Shown here: positions 35,674-44,690 of the stretch, in pieces
Layout of the letters: every line of letters starts with the position of its first letter
Numbering within the stretch: the first letter of the stretch is position 1
Origin: a virus
IMG/VR virus record: IMGVR_UViG_3300027770_001980
Location: 157,357-221,356 of that record
Strand: one strand, 5' to 3'
Length of the DNA stretch: 64,000 bases
Notes under the pieces: model-generated
What the model was told of the DNA's origin: nothing
Databases searched by the model: none
Seen by the model: only the letters and a program-made list of their open reading frames with translations
Made by a program: the position numbers and the translations under genes

Positions 35674-36729
35674 ATGGGAAAAGCATTTGATATTTCTAAG
35701 TTTAGAAAGTCAATTACTAAGGCCATTGACGGTCTTGGTATTGGCTTTAACGATCCTACTGATTGGATCTCAACTGGTAATTTTGCTCTTAACTATCTTA
35801 TCTCAGGGGACTTCTTTAGGGGAGTTCCTCTTGGTAAAGTTACAGTATTTGCCGGTGAAAGTGGTGCAGGAAAGAGTTATATCTGCTCTGGCAACATCAT
35901 TCGTCACGCTCAGGAACAAGGCATCTTTGTTATCTTAGTTGATAGCGAAAACGCTCTTGATGAAAAGTGGTTGATTGATTTGGGTGTTGATACCAGTGAA
36001 GAAAAACTTCTTAAACTCAATATGGCTATGATTGATGATGTGGCTAAAACCATATCTGAATTCATGAAAGAATATAAAGTCATGCCCGAAGAGACTCGTC
36101 CTAAGATTCTTTTTGTCATCGATAGTTTGGGTATGTTGTTGACTCCAACTGATGTAAATCAGTTCGAAGCAGGCGAGATGAAGGGTGATATGGGTCGTAA
36201 ACCTAAAGCACTTACCAGTCTTGTTCGCAACTGTGTTAATATGTTTGGCTCGTGGAATGTAGGTATGGTTTGTACCAATCATACATACGCAAGTCAGGAC
36301 ATGTTTGATCCAGATGATAAAATTTCGGGTGGACAAGGTTTTATCTACGCAAGCTCTATCGTGGTTGCCATGCGTAAATTGAAATTGAAAACCGATGAAG
36401 ATGGTAATAAGACTACCACTGTAAACGGTATTCGTAGTGCTTGTAAGATCATGAAAACACGCTACTCTAAACCCTTTGAATCAGTACAAGTTGAGATTCC
36501 ATACTCAACAGGTATGAGTCCATTTAGTGGTTTAGTTGATTTGTTTGAAGCCAAAGGTAAGTTGAAGAAAGAAGGCAACAGTCTTGTTTATACAACCAAA
36601 GATGGCGAGATCATCAAGCAATTCCGTAAAGCATGGAACAGTAATGAGAAAGATGGATTGACAGTAATCATGGCTGAATGGGAGGAAACCAATACCCTAG
36701 CAGTCGTGGAAGAAACCGAGGAAGCATAA
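35674..36729 (+). CDS. uvsX: UvsX RecA-like recombinase
   Basis: ATP-dependent strand-exchange protein. Walker A is GESGAGKSY (61-69), Walker B ILFVIDSLGML (about 144-154), and the ISGGQGFIYASS segment corresponds to the DNA-binding loop region. The ATG has a strong AAGGAG site ten bases after gene 32. At 351 residues it is slightly shorter than T4 UvsX (391). Works with gp32 and UvsY encoded around it. Confidence 0.95.
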   Translation: MGKAFDISKFRKSITKAIDGLGIGFNDPTDWISTGNFALNYLISGDFFRGVPLGKVTVFAGESGAGKSYICSGNIIRHAQEQGIFVILVDSENALDEKWLIDLGVDTSEEKLLKLNMAMIDDVAKTISEFMKEYKVMPEETRPKILFVIDSLGMLLTPTDVNQFEAGEMKGDMGRKPKALTSLVRNCVNMFGSWNVGMVCTNHTYASQDMFDPDDKISGGQGFIYASSIVVAMRKLKLKTDEDGNKTTTVNGIRSACKIMKTRYSKPFESVQVEIPYSTGMSPFSGLVDLFEAKGKLKKEGNSLVYTTKDGEIIKQFRKAWNSNEKDGLTVIMAEWEETNTLAVVEETEEA

Positions 36730-36730
36730 A

Positions 36731-36979
36731 ATGGAAGAAAATCAAATCATTGGTGTATGGGACACTTTCAAGGATTATATCCCTGAGAAGAATCGTGAAA
36801 CCGCAGCAAATCATTTTGTAGACTTTTTAGTTGGACAAGATGTTGAACTTTCGGTTCTCGAATCTGTTATGGGGTATGATACTCACATGGATGCTGCTAT
36901 TGAACTTGTTGTTGAAGAATTCAAAGACGAAGATCAATTAGACGACGAAGACCAGTATTACGACGAAGACGAGGAATAA
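36731..36979 (+). CDS. Small acidic conserved protein, 82 aa
   Basis: ATG one base after the uvsX stop, so it is probably coupled to it. The C-terminal 20 residues are nearly all Asp/Glu/Tyr (DEDQLDDEDQYYDEDEE), a possible ssDNA mimic or gp32/UvsX contact surface. No known motif. Its location between uvsX and the UvsY-like gene suggests a recombination accessory. That is inference from context. Confidence 0.55.
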   Translation: MEENQIIGVWDTFKDYIPEKNRETAANHFVDFLVGQDVELSVLESVMGYDTHMDAAIELVVEEFKDEDQLDDEDQYYDEDEE

Positions 36980-36981
36980 TC

Positions 36982-37437
36982 GTGAATTGGTACAGCAAAG
37001 TAAGCAAGGATATTGCTCACTTGCCAGGCTGTATTGATTACTATTACCTTGAGTTAGATCAAGCAAGAGCAGAGGTTAAAATCCACGGAAATGTGGAAAA
37101 ATCCTCTGCTGCTTTGCCCGGTCTTGTTGCTCAACGATTTAATCAACTTCAAGAAATTGAAGGTATCTTAGAATATCTAAACATCGAACTACGCCGCTTG
37201 CGTAGTAAAACATTTAAGAAATATTTGGAAAATTATCAACGTGCTCTAACCAGCCGAGATGTTGACAAATACGTAGATGGTGAGGCGGATGTGGTTGATA
37301 TGGAAAAGATTATCAATGAATTTGCATTGCTACGCAATCAATGGTTGGGCATTATCAAGGGATTAGATATCAAGCAATGGCAACTAAGTAATATTATCAA
37401 ACTCCGAACAGCGGGCATGGAAGACGTTGTTATTTGA
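36982..37437 (+). CDS. uvsY: UvsY-like recombination mediator, 151 aa
   Basis: Starts with GTG two bases after the previous stop. The C-terminal two thirds follow the UvsY pattern: a helical region, DVDKYVDGEADVVDMEKIIN, then a helix with WLGIIKGLDIKQWQLSNIIK and a terminal RTAGME. Size (T4 137 aa) and position after uvsX support the call. UvsY loads UvsX onto gp32-covered DNA. Sequence similarity to T4 UvsY itself is low, so this is a family-level inference. Confidence 0.6.
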   Translation: MNWYSKVSKDIAHLPGCIDYYYLELDQARAEVKIHGNVEKSSAALPGLVAQRFNQLQEIEGILEYLNIELRRLRSKTFKKYLENYQRALTSRDVDKYVDGEADVVDMEKIINEFALLRNQWLGIIKGLDIKQWQLSNIIKLRTAGMEDVVI

Positions 37438-37440
37438 CAC

Positions 37441-37478
37441 AAAAAGGACTTGCGTCCTTTCGTGTTTTGTAGTATAAT
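37441..37478 (+). promoter_or_regulatory. Terminator hairpin overlapping a sigma-70-type promoter
   Basis: AAAGGAC-TTGC-GTCCTTT (about 37443-37460) forms a hairpin followed by CGTGTTTTG, a plausible terminator for the uvsY unit. The loop and right arm contain TTGCGT (37450-37455), and after exactly 17 bp a perfect TATAAT (37473-37478) follows, ten bases before the next ATG. The -10 is ideal and the -35 is a half match, so a promoter for the HARP-like gene is likely. Confidence 0.6.
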
Positions 37479-37487
37479 AAACACACT

Positions 37488-38669
37488 ATGTATATTGAAG
37501 ATCTTTTACCCATCCTGTTGCATACTATTAATTTGAACTCCTATGATCAGAAATTGATCGATAGTTTCTACAGTCAAATTAATTATAACGGAAATGCTTT
37601 CACAGAAAAGCAGGCTAATATACTGATCAAAATTTCAAGAAAGTATGTTCCACAGATTTTAGCAAAACATGGGAAAGATATAACCACTCTGTTGGATCAT
37701 CCGACTTACAAATATCCAATCCGTACAGTGAATCAATCCAAAAATATTTCTATCGTTACTGTTGAAAGTGGACATAGATTCATTAAGGTGCAGTTTCCAT
37801 ACGATGAGAAATTAGTTGAGGAATTAAAGCAACATCGCAAGGATTTTGTCTATGCCATGTGGAGTGCAGAAGAACGAGCATGGCTAATTTCATTGCAAGG
37901 TCAGGCAATTGAATATTTCAGAAATTGGATCGAGGATCGTAATTTCACCGCGGATGAAGAATTCCAACATCTTGTTGACCAATTGCCAGCCATAATTGAT
38001 AATGTTGAAAATTTCGTACCTATGGTGGTAATTTCTCAAGAAAAACACCAATTTGTCAATGTGCATCCAAGTGTTCCACAACCTACCAGCACTGACATTG
38101 TCAAAACTATGTTTGAAGCACGCCTTGCTGGTATCGAACATTGGGAAAATGATATGAATGAAAAATTCAATCAACTCAATGTGAGTGAACTGGTCATAAA
38201 ATTCATAAAAACTGCCCCAGAGACTGGATTTGGCATAAATTTGGAAGAAAATTCCATAATGGATTTAGTGCCTATGGTGCAAAATATGTCACCATGTCTC
38301 ATTACTGTACCAGGTGGCAATGAATTGAGTAAATTACAATTGGCTCTACCCATGCTAAAAGCAGCAGGTCTTGAAAATAGTGAAATTAGCGTATTATTCC
38401 GTTTACCCAACGACACAAACCAAGATTTTAATAATTTTGTCAAAGAAGAAAAATTGAATTCTCCTATCACAGAAAATACACGGGCAGTTTTTCTCAGTGG
38501 CAAGGTACCCAAGCCACTGTTTGAATCTGATTTGAAATTTAACTGTGTGATAAATTTTAATTTCTACAATGTTCACTATACTCTTGCAAATTTAGTCAAA
38601 AACATGCATAATGTCATTAACGTGATAGCAGATAAAAAACAAAAGGAAATCCGTTTTGGCGACATGTAA
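37488..38669 (+). CDS. HARP-like domain protein, probable UvsW partner, 393 aa
   Basis: Residues 93-147 (RFIKVQFPYDEKLVEELKQH, then WSAEERAWLISLQGQAIEYF) follow the HARP pattern: a strand with FPYD, a helix, then a W...W.i strand, as in SMARCAL1/HARP annealing-helicase proteins. The remaining ~240 residues have no helicase motifs. The gene overlaps uvsW by 14 bp and has its own promoter ahead, so the two are one unit. An ancillary DNA-fork-binding role with UvsW is inference. A domain search would settle the HARP call. Confidence 0.5.
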   Translation: MYIEDLLPILLHTINLNSYDQKLIDSFYSQINYNGNAFTEKQANILIKISRKYVPQILAKHGKDITTLLDHPTYKYPIRTVNQSKNISIVTVESGHRFIKVQFPYDEKLVEELKQHRKDFVYAMWSAEERAWLISLQGQAIEYFRNWIEDRNFTADEEFQHLVDQLPAIIDNVENFVPMVVISQEKHQFVNVHPSVPQPTSTDIVKTMFEARLAGIEHWENDMNEKFNQLNVSELVIKFIKTAPETGFGINLEENSIMDLVPMVQNMSPCLITVPGGNELSKLQLALPMLKAAGLENSEISVLFRLPNDTNQDFNNFVKEEKLNSPITENTRAVFLSGKVPKPLFESDLKFNCVINFNFYNVHYTLANLVKNMHNVINVIADKKQKEIRFGDM

Positions 38670-40110
38670 AGTTATTATCAAAGATGAAGTGAATGTTAAG
38701 ATTGAAAATTTAGATCTCGATGTTCGCAAGGCTTTGGTCAAGAAATTTAAGTATGAAGACCCCACTGCTCGCTTCAGACCCAGCTTCAAATTAGGTCGTT
38801 GGGACGGCAGTATCAGTTTTTTTGGTCTTGGGGGATCCACTTACTTGAGTATGCTTGGACCAGTGTTGGAATATCTGGAAGCTAAGAACTACTACATCGA
38901 AGTTGAAGATCAACGTGAGTCTACAAGCCTGGAATTTTCCGAGATTTTTGAGGATTTTTGGGGTGAAAAAACGTGGCCCGTGGGACATCGATTTGCAGGC
39001 GATCCTATACGCTTACGTGATGACCAGGTTGATGTTATTAATAAGTTTTTAGAAAATCCTCAATGCTTACAAGAAATTGCCACTGGTTTTGGTAAGACGA
39101 TTACCACCGCAACTTTGGCGAAAATTTGTGAAAAATACGGTCGAACTATAACCATCGTTCCAAACAAAAGTCTCGTTGAACAGACCGAAGAAGACTTTGT
39201 AAATGTTGGTTTAGATGTTGGTGTATACTACGGTGACAGAAAAGATCTCAATAAAACACACACAATCTGCACTTGGCAAAGTTTGAATATTTGGGATAAA
39301 AAAAGCAAAAATGATGACGATATTTTACAAATTTCTGAGTTTTTGGCAGATGTAAGAACAGTCATGGTCGACGAGGTACATATGGCAAAAGCCGATGTAT
39401 TGAAGAAATTATTGACACAAAACCTATGTCATGTTCCGATTCGTTGGGGACTTACAGGAACCATTCCAAAAGCAGAACATGAGTATCAAGCACTTAGAGC
39501 AAGCCTGGGAGAAGTGGTAAATGTCGTAAAAGCACATGAACTACAAGAAGCAGGTATATTGAGCGATTGCCATGTTAATATCGTTCAAACCGGTGAGTGG
39601 AAAGAATTTAGTGGTTATGCAGAAGAATTAAAATATCTTGTTACTGATGAGAAAAGAATGACATATGTCAGTAACATGATTCGCAATATTGCAACATCAG
39701 GAAATACCTTGGTCTTGGTTAATAGGATTGACTCAGGTAAATTTATTATCGAACAAATACCAGAAGCGGTGTTTGTTTCAGGGGCAGTCAAAACTAAAGA
39801 CAGAAAAGAAGAGTATGACGAAATTAAAACAAGTGACAATAAGATTATTGTGGCGACTTACGGTGTGGCCGCTGTGGGTATTAATATCCCTCGTATTTTT
39901 AATCTGGTTCTTTTGGAACCCGGAAAGAGCTTTGTCCGAGTTATACAGTCGATTGGGCGAGGTATTCGAAAAGCAGACGATAAAGACTTCGTCCAAATCT
40001 GGGACATAACCGCAGCCAGCAAATACGCCAAACGTCACCTGACAGAAAGAAAGAGGTTTTATAAAGAAGCCAAATACCCGTTTAACATTGAGAAAGTAAC
40101 ATATATATAA
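38656..40110 (+). CDS. uvsW: UvsW-type SF2 DNA/RNA-DNA helicase
   Basis: TTG start overlapping the upstream gene by 14 bp; no ATG fits the conserved N-terminus (KVIIKDEVNVKIENL, then FRPSFKLGRWDGSISFFG), which matches UvsW domain 1. Walker A is ATGFGKTIT (142-150), motif II DEVH (239-242), motif III GLTGTIPK, and the C-terminal motif VIQSIGRGIRKAD is motif VI. UvsW unwinds R-loops and regresses stalled forks, switching origin to recombination-dependent replication. 484 residues, near T4 (503). Confidence 0.92.
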   Translation: MATCKVIIKDEVNVKIENLDLDVRKALVKKFKYEDPTARFRPSFKLGRWDGSISFFGLGGSTYLSMLGPVLEYLEAKNYYIEVEDQRESTSLEFSEIFEDFWGEKTWPVGHRFAGDPIRLRDDQVDVINKFLENPQCLQEIATGFGKTITTATLAKICEKYGRTITIVPNKSLVEQTEEDFVNVGLDVGVYYGDRKDLNKTHTICTWQSLNIWDKKSKNDDDILQISEFLADVRTVMVDEVHMAKADVLKKLLTQNLCHVPIRWGLTGTIPKAEHEYQALRASLGEVVNVVKAHELQEAGILSDCHVNIVQTGEWKEFSGYAEELKYLVTDEKRMTYVSNMIRNIATSGNTLVLVNRIDSGKFIIEQIPEAVFVSGAVKTKDRKEEYDEIKTSDNKIIVATYGVAAVGINIPRIFNLVLLEPGKSFVRVIQSIGRGIRKADDKDFVQIWDITAASKYAKRHLTERKRFYKEAKYPFNIEKVTYI

Positions 40111-40613
40111 TGCAGATCCTAACCTTGAATAATGAGATTTTTTATCTCAACGAACTACCCGAAGAAGTAGATGACGATCTGAGATTTGCAGTTTTAGATA
40201 ACAGTGACAGTTCAAATCCTGACTACTTTTTCATACCACTAATCTTCCTTGAAAGTTTTACTGGCCCGGCAGCAGTATTGAAAATAGGCAAGCATGAACT
40301 AACTATGCCGTTGGATTGGTGTGCTATTGTAGGCGATCCAGAAGGCCCCGATATGGAAGTATTGCCACTAACGAGCCTAAACGACCGTGGATTCAAAACC
40401 TTCTGTTTCAATCCATTAAGCAGTTTCCGTCCTGAATTCCACGAGATTGATATTATCGATGTTTACCAAGATGTCAAGTGGTATTTTCCCAAGATGAAAC
40501 CAGGACAACTATTATGCACACCATTAGAAGCAGGCCCTAAACCCACCTGTGCATATTTTGTCAAAGAAGTTAGTCGTCAAAGTGAATTAGTGGATTATAC
40601 AAGGTGCTGGTAA
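40110..40613 (+). CDS. Conserved T4-like phage protein of unknown function, 167 aa
   Basis: ATG overlaps the uvsW stop (TAATG). Highly characteristic blocks are FFIPLIFLESFTGPAAVLKI, MPLDWCAIVGDPEGPDMEVL, PLTSLNDRGFKTFCFNPLSS and DVYQDVKWYFPKMKPGQLL, which I recall from many aquatic T4-like genomes beside uvsW or replication genes. No catalytic signature is evident. Strong conservation in these phages suggests an essential but uncharacterised role. The name and function are unknown. Confidence 0.7.
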   Translation: MQILTLNNEIFYLNELPEEVDDDLRFAVLDNSDSSNPDYFFIPLIFLESFTGPAAVLKIGKHELTMPLDWCAIVGDPEGPDMEVLPLTSLNDRGFKTFCFNPLSSFRPEFHEIDIIDVYQDVKWYFPKMKPGQLLCTPLEAGPKPTCAYFVKEVSRQSELVDYTRCW

Positions 40614-40874
40614 ATGTCGAAAATCTTTGAAAGTCCAGATAAAGGCGAAACTGTTTATGTTAGAAAAATAGGTTCAACTGATCGAGTTCTAAATTCAGAA
40701 AGTGAGAAGAGAAAAAGTCTTCACGATGATATAAAAGAAAGTCAATTCTGGGCCCGTGTTCACCGTGAAGCGAAGACCAATCCCACTTTACAAGAAGCAT
40801 TAGATCGTGTTAAAGTAACATACTATCTAACAGCAGACTACGAGAAATATTATGGCAACCGCCGCAAAACTTGA
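40614..40874 (+). CDS. Small hypothetical protein, 86 aa
   Basis: ATG abuts the previous stop. The sequence is charged and partly helical (SQFWARVHREAKTNPTLQEA), with no Cys or membrane segment. Its 3' end overlaps the gp62 gene by 23 bp, so it is translated in the replication operon. A start of the form SPDKGETVYVRKIGS is also seen in other T4-like phages as far as I recall. No function can be assigned. Confidence 0.6.
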   Translation: MSKIFESPDKGETVYVRKIGSTDRVLNSESEKRKSLHDDIKESQFWARVHREAKTNPTLQEALDRVKVTYYLTADYEKYYGNRRKT

Positions 40875-41322
40875 CATTAAACGCGAACTACGTGGTGTAG
40901 ATCAAAAAGACTACAACTTCTACGACAATCTCACCGACGAAGAAAAGAAAGCATTCAGTCCTTACATATTAATGCGATATACTGCAAGTGTACAGATGCC
41001 TGATAGAGATATACAAGAATGGTATCTGGAAATGACCAACGAAATGGTCAATAAGAATCATTGGGATTTGAGTAAAGAACATAAGGCATTATTGTGGAAA
41101 TTATTCGCTGCTACAGGTACAGGTGTTAATTGTTATCATCCGTATTTGGCGGCAGGTAAAAAAGAAAAAGCCAACAAGATTGAAAAACTATTGGCAGAAC
41201 TCAATCCGGCAATGAAGATGGCAGATATCAAACTAATGGCATCTATGATGGATAAGAAAGATCGAGAAGAACTGTTTGACAAGATGGGATTTGATAAGAA
41301 ACAAAGGAAAGAATATGAGTGA
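40852..41322 (+). CDS. 62: Clamp loader small subunit gp62
   Basis: T4 gp62 joins four gp44 subunits to load the sliding clamp gp45. The blocks YDNLTDEEKKAFSPYILMRY, IQEWYLEMTNEMVNKNHWDL and HKALLWKLFAATGTG are typical of gp62 in this phage group. 156 residues, near the T4 size (187). gp44 and gp45 are not in the window. Overlaps both neighbours (23 bp upstream, 8 bp downstream). Confidence 0.85.
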   Translation: MATAAKLDIKRELRGVDQKDYNFYDNLTDEEKKAFSPYILMRYTASVQMPDRDIQEWYLEMTNEMVNKNHWDLSKEHKALLWKLFAATGTGVNCYHPYLAAGKKEKANKIEKLLAELNPAMKMADIKLMASMMDKKDREELFDKMGFDKKQRKEYE

Positions 41323-42067
41323 TGACTTAAAAGATATTAGAGTAAAATATAAAGAGCTATCACGTTCTGTGTTACTAAGAGGCGATCAATATTGGTATGA
41401 ACCGTCGGTTATAATTGGATGGAAAGAGCACGAAGTAACTAATAGTTATCTCGTGAATTTAGTGTTAGATGCAGCAAAAATTGCTTCTACTGAAAATATT
41501 AAAATACCTAAACCGTTTTTGTCAGATAATAAATTCTATAATAAATTTCCCGGGGAACATTATAGACTACTGAATGCAATAGTCAAGACCGGACAAGCTA
41601 AAAAAATAGTAGAAGTTGGAACATCAACGGGCATGGGATCGGTAGCACTATCACAAAGTATGAATAGTGGTGAGTTACATACCTTTGATTTATTTGCTTG
41701 GAATTCTAATTTTTTTCAATCTCACCTCGACGAAGTAATAATGAAGGATCGAAATATAACTCAACATCTTGCAGATTTAAGCGATGTTGAACAATTCTTA
41801 AAATATTTTGATCTTTTAGATTCCGCTGATATTATATTTGTCGATGGTCCAAAAGACGGAATATTTGAATATAAATTATTCTCTCTGTTACAAGAACTTA
41901 AACCTAAAGAAAATAAATTGTTAATATTTGACGATATTAATTTTATTGATATGGTAGATTTATGGAAAAATATCAAATCTCCAAAATTGGATATCACTAC
42001 ATTTGGTCATTGGAGTGGAACCGGAATTGTAGATATCAGTAATAAATTACTTTCAGAATATAAATGA
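41315..42067 (+). CDS. Class I SAM-dependent methyltransferase, 250 aa
   Basis: I start at ATG 41315 (MSDDLKDIRVKYKELS), which overlaps the gp62 stop by eight bases; the frame is open upstream to a TTG at 41276 but that lies deep inside gp62. Motif I is KKIVEVGTSTGMGSVAL (97-113), then HTFDLF, IIFVDGPKDG and LLIFDDINF, the pattern of Methyltransf_24-like O-methyltransferases/hydroxylase-like proteins. Codon use looks AT-richer than the flanking replication genes, so it may be an acquired moron. Substrate unknown; sugar modification is a guess from the rest of the genome. Confidence 0.72.
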   Translation: MSDDLKDIRVKYKELSRSVLLRGDQYWYEPSVIIGWKEHEVTNSYLVNLVLDAAKIASTENIKIPKPFLSDNKFYNKFPGEHYRLLNAIVKTGQAKKIVEVGTSTGMGSVALSQSMNSGELHTFDLFAWNSNFFQSHLDEVIMKDRNITQHLADLSDVEQFLKYFDLLDSADIIFVDGPKDGIFEYKLFSLLQELKPKENKLLIFDDINFIDMVDLWKNIKSPKLDITTFGHWSGTGIVDISNKLLSEYK

Positions 42068-42759
42068 TAGCATTGGTAGAACAACCGCATAATTGCGTAC
42101 ATTGCAAGAAGAGTTTCATGCAGGAGAAAACTCTTGTGGCTCATATGTGCGAACGCAAACGTCGTGCTCTACAACGGGATGAGAAACGTGTCCAAGCAGG
42201 TTTCATGGCATTCAATCGTTTTTGGATGTTGACACAAGGTGCTAAAAAAACCAAGACATACGACGACTTTGCCGATAGCAGTTATTATAATGCTTTTGTT
42301 AAGTTTGGAAGTTTCGTTAATAATGTCAATCCATTGTATCCAGACAAGTTCATCGACTATGTGATCAAAAGTGGAGTTAAGTTGGATCACTGGTGCAGAG
42401 ATGAGATGTATGAGAAATATCTTTTTGATATTCTAAAGGTAGAACCAGTTGAAAGTGCTGTGCAGAGAAGCCTGCAAACTATGATGGAATGGGCAGATGC
42501 ACATAATGCAGATTTTGCACATTACTTTTCCTATGTTAGTCTTAACAAAGCGGTACACGATATCCTTAATGGGAAAGTCAGTTTTTGGATTATCATGAAT
42601 AGTGATGCCGGTAAAACAATGATCGGCAATATGAGTGACGAACAGTTGTCGATGATATCTCCGGTGTTTGACGTGCCATTTTGGATGAAGAAGTTTAAAC
42701 AAAGCCCAGCAGATGTTGCCTTGGTAAAAGAAATATGTATAGAGGCAGGAATTAAATGA
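42064..42759 (+). CDS. Zinc-finger protein conserved in T4-like phages, 231 aa
   Basis: Overlaps the previous stop by four bases. Residues 11-29 form a CxxC...HxC finger (Cys11, Cys14, His27, Cys29, in CVHCKKSFMQEKTLVAHMC). The rest is helical with YVIKSGVKLDHWCRDEMYEK and FWMKKFKQSPADVALVKEI, blocks I recall from T4-like aquatic phage replication regions. Function unknown; nucleic-acid binding is suggested by the finger and the location next to gp62. It is followed by another four-base overlap. Confidence 0.68.
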   Translation: MIALVEQPHNCVHCKKSFMQEKTLVAHMCERKRRALQRDEKRVQAGFMAFNRFWMLTQGAKKTKTYDDFADSSYYNAFVKFGSFVNNVNPLYPDKFIDYVIKSGVKLDHWCRDEMYEKYLFDILKVEPVESAVQRSLQTMMEWADAHNADFAHYFSYVSLNKAVHDILNGKVSFWIIMNSDAGKTMIGNMSDEQLSMISPVFDVPFWMKKFKQSPADVALVKEICIEAGIK

Positions 42760-43142
42760 ATGACAATATTAAAAAATTTATAGAGTATCATCGTATTAAT
42801 ATTATCGATGATAATAAACGTGCCCATAAACACACACGTATGAATATGCGATACTTTCAAAATCCTGTTGACTATAACGAATTAACAGCAACGGATGTAA
42901 TTCAATACGAGACTGTGAAATTATATACTGTAGAAATTGCAGAAAATTCATTAGAACGTATAGCAGACTTTGAAGCCGAAGTTTTTAACAATATGGAAAA
43001 AAGTGGTCACTACAGAATGTTTGAAACATTAATGGAGCAAAAAGAACATGAAAAATATCTTAAGAACAAATATCCGGCAGTTAAAAAGGCTTACGAACAT
43101 TATAGTCTTATGTTAAAATTAGCAGAAAGTGGGGAACTATGA
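42756..43142 (+). CDS. Hypothetical protein, 128 aa
   Basis: Four-base overlaps at both ends place it in a tightly coupled set. The protein is helical and charged (ERIADFEAEVFNNMEKSGHY; EHEKYLKNKYPAVKKAYEHY) with no metal or membrane motifs. It lies in the replication operon between the zinc-finger protein and a 61-aa protein. No family is recognised. Confidence 0.55.
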   Translation: MNDNIKKFIEYHRINIIDDNKRAHKHTRMNMRYFQNPVDYNELTATDVIQYETVKLYTVEIAENSLERIADFEAEVFNNMEKSGHYRMFETLMEQKEHEKYLKNKYPAVKKAYEHYSLMLKLAESGEL

Positions 43143-43324
43143 AAATACCAAAAATAGGCAGTAAATGGAACGGTCACGGCAGTTCTGAAGTATTTCGTGT
43201 ATTACATACTATTGAAATAGATGGACATATCTGGGTGCATTATCGCAACGACAACGACGGCGATCGAAAATACAGTTGCTATGTTGAAAGTTTCTTAGAA
43301 CGATTTAGAGAGATGGAGAACTAA
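43139..43324 (+). CDS. Small conserved protein, 61 aa
   Basis: Overlaps its upstream neighbour by four bases. The sequence IGSKWNGHGSSEVFRVLHTI, then WVHYRNDNDGDRKYSCYVES and FLERF, is a compact beta-type domain known to me from short hypothetical proteins in many phages (W.HYR...YSC...F..RF). Such domains are often nucleic-acid or peptide binding, but no function is established. A small but convincing gene by conservation and overlap. Confidence 0.6.
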   Translation: MKIPKIGSKWNGHGSSEVFRVLHTIEIDGHIWVHYRNDNDGDRKYSCYVESFLERFREMEN

Positions 43325-43326
43325 AA

Positions 43327-44229
43327 ATGATAACAATTGAGATGGGTGGTAGAATAGGAAATCATTTATGGCAATACGCTGTAGGTAGAACAATAGCTGA
43401 ATATAAAAGTTTTGATTTTTATGTACCTAAACATTTTCAATTAGGGGAAGATTTATTTGCTAATACATCAACGGGTATTGATCGGTGTGAGACGCATAAT
43501 GAATTCCAAGCATGTAATCGACCTGGATTTATTGCCACATGCGGATATTGGCAAAGATACGATCCTATGGTGTGGGAAATATCAGATCATACAAAATTAT
43601 CCACCAAGACCGGATGGGAAACTGAAAAATATATTATAAACAATAAAAGTAATATACAAAAATGGTTTACAATGAAAAATCCAAATGTTGACTTGTATAA
43701 TCAACTTCAGTTAAATGACGATGTATGTGTGATTAATTTTAGAGGAGAAGATTTTAAAAATTTGCCAGATGTTTATGTACATCCAAGTTTTTATTACAAC
43801 TCTATAAATCATATGAAATCAATAAATCCTAAAATGAAATTTATTGTGATAACAAATGATGTAGAAGAAGGAAAAAGAATATTTCCTGCCTACCCAGTAT
43901 ATCACTTTGGAATTAAAGATGATTTTGATGTAGTGAATAACGCCAAGTATTTGATCATTGCTAATTCGTCATTTAGTTGGTGGGCTGCTTGGCTAAACAA
44001 TAAAAGTAGATTCACTATAGCACCAAAGTATTGGCATAGATTTAATGCAAATAATGGCTGGTGGGCTCCTATTGATATTCCTACACATGGGTGGTTTTAT
44101 GCAGATAAGTTGGGAAAATTATCCTCATCTAATCAATGCTTTTTAGAAATAGTAGATCAGGATCCATCGAAATATCCTCATCAAGATAATAGATTAGTTT
44201 CATGGAACGGTGACTATAATAGTTTATGA
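43327..44229 (+). CDS. GT11-family glycosyltransferase (alpha-1,2-fucosyltransferase-like), 300 aa
   Basis: Motifs in order: GGRIGNHLWQYA (7-18, equivalent to G.LGNQ.FQYA), CVINFRGEDF (134-143, in the position of the HxRRGD nucleotide-sugar motif), and ANSSFSWWAAWLN (212-224), the hallmark of GT11. The RRGD block is altered to FRGED. The family transfers fucose to galactose 2-OH, but donor specificity could have changed. It has a GAGA-type Shine-Dalgarno and overlaps the dCMP deaminase gene by four bases, so it sits inside a replication/nucleotide operon as an acquired gene. Confidence 0.82.
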   Translation: MITIEMGGRIGNHLWQYAVGRTIAEYKSFDFYVPKHFQLGEDLFANTSTGIDRCETHNEFQACNRPGFIATCGYWQRYDPMVWEISDHTKLSTKTGWETEKYIINNKSNIQKWFTMKNPNVDLYNQLQLNDDVCVINFRGEDFKNLPDVYVHPSFYYNSINHMKSINPKMKFIVITNDVEEGKRIFPAYPVYHFGIKDDFDVVNNAKYLIIANSSFSWWAAWLNNKSRFTIAPKYWHRFNANNGWWAPIDIPTHGWFYADKLGKLSSSNQCFLEIVDQDPSKYPHQDNRLVSWNGDYNSL

Positions 44230-44690
44230 TGAAACAGAAATTTATTGACTTATATATGGACTGGGCTGAACGCACAGCCCAACTCAGTCACGCAGAAAGA
44301 CTTAAGGTAGGTGCGGTCATCGTAAAGGATGACAGCGTGATCAGCTACGGCTACAACGGCATGCCCGCAGGTTGGGATAATACCTGCGAGGTTGAGATCG
44401 GCCAGGTGCTAGACGATAATGATAATATTGTTGAAACAAGATTAAAAACTAAACCAGAGGTATTACATGCGGAAATGAATAGTTTAATGAAACTTGCTAA
44501 AAGTACAAATTCAGGAAATCAAGCATCTATGTTCATAACACATTCTCCTTGTTTGGAATGTGCCAAGGGAATTTATCAAGCAGGTATAAAAGAAGTATTT
44601 TACGGCCAGGATTATCGTTCCGAAGACGGAATAGTTTTTTTAAAAAAGTGCGGGATTAAAATAGAAAAAATAATTAAAGATGATAAATAA
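44226..44690 (+). CDS. Deoxycytidylate (dCMP) deaminase, 154 aa
   Basis: Converts dCMP to dUMP for dTTP synthesis. The zinc site is HAE at 81-83 (in VLHAEMN) with PCLEC (Cys109, Cys112). The N-terminal block LKVGAVIVKDDSVISYGYNG is the family substrate region. 154 residues matches short dCMP deaminases rather than T4 Cd (193). Start in a four-base overlap with the GT11 gene. Confidence 0.9.
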   Translation: MMKQKFIDLYMDWAERTAQLSHAERLKVGAVIVKDDSVISYGYNGMPAGWDNTCEVEIGQVLDDNDNIVETRLKTKPEVLHAEMNSLMKLAKSTNSGNQASMFITHSPCLECAKGIYQAGIKEVFYGQDYRSEDGIVFLKKCGIKIEKIIKDDK

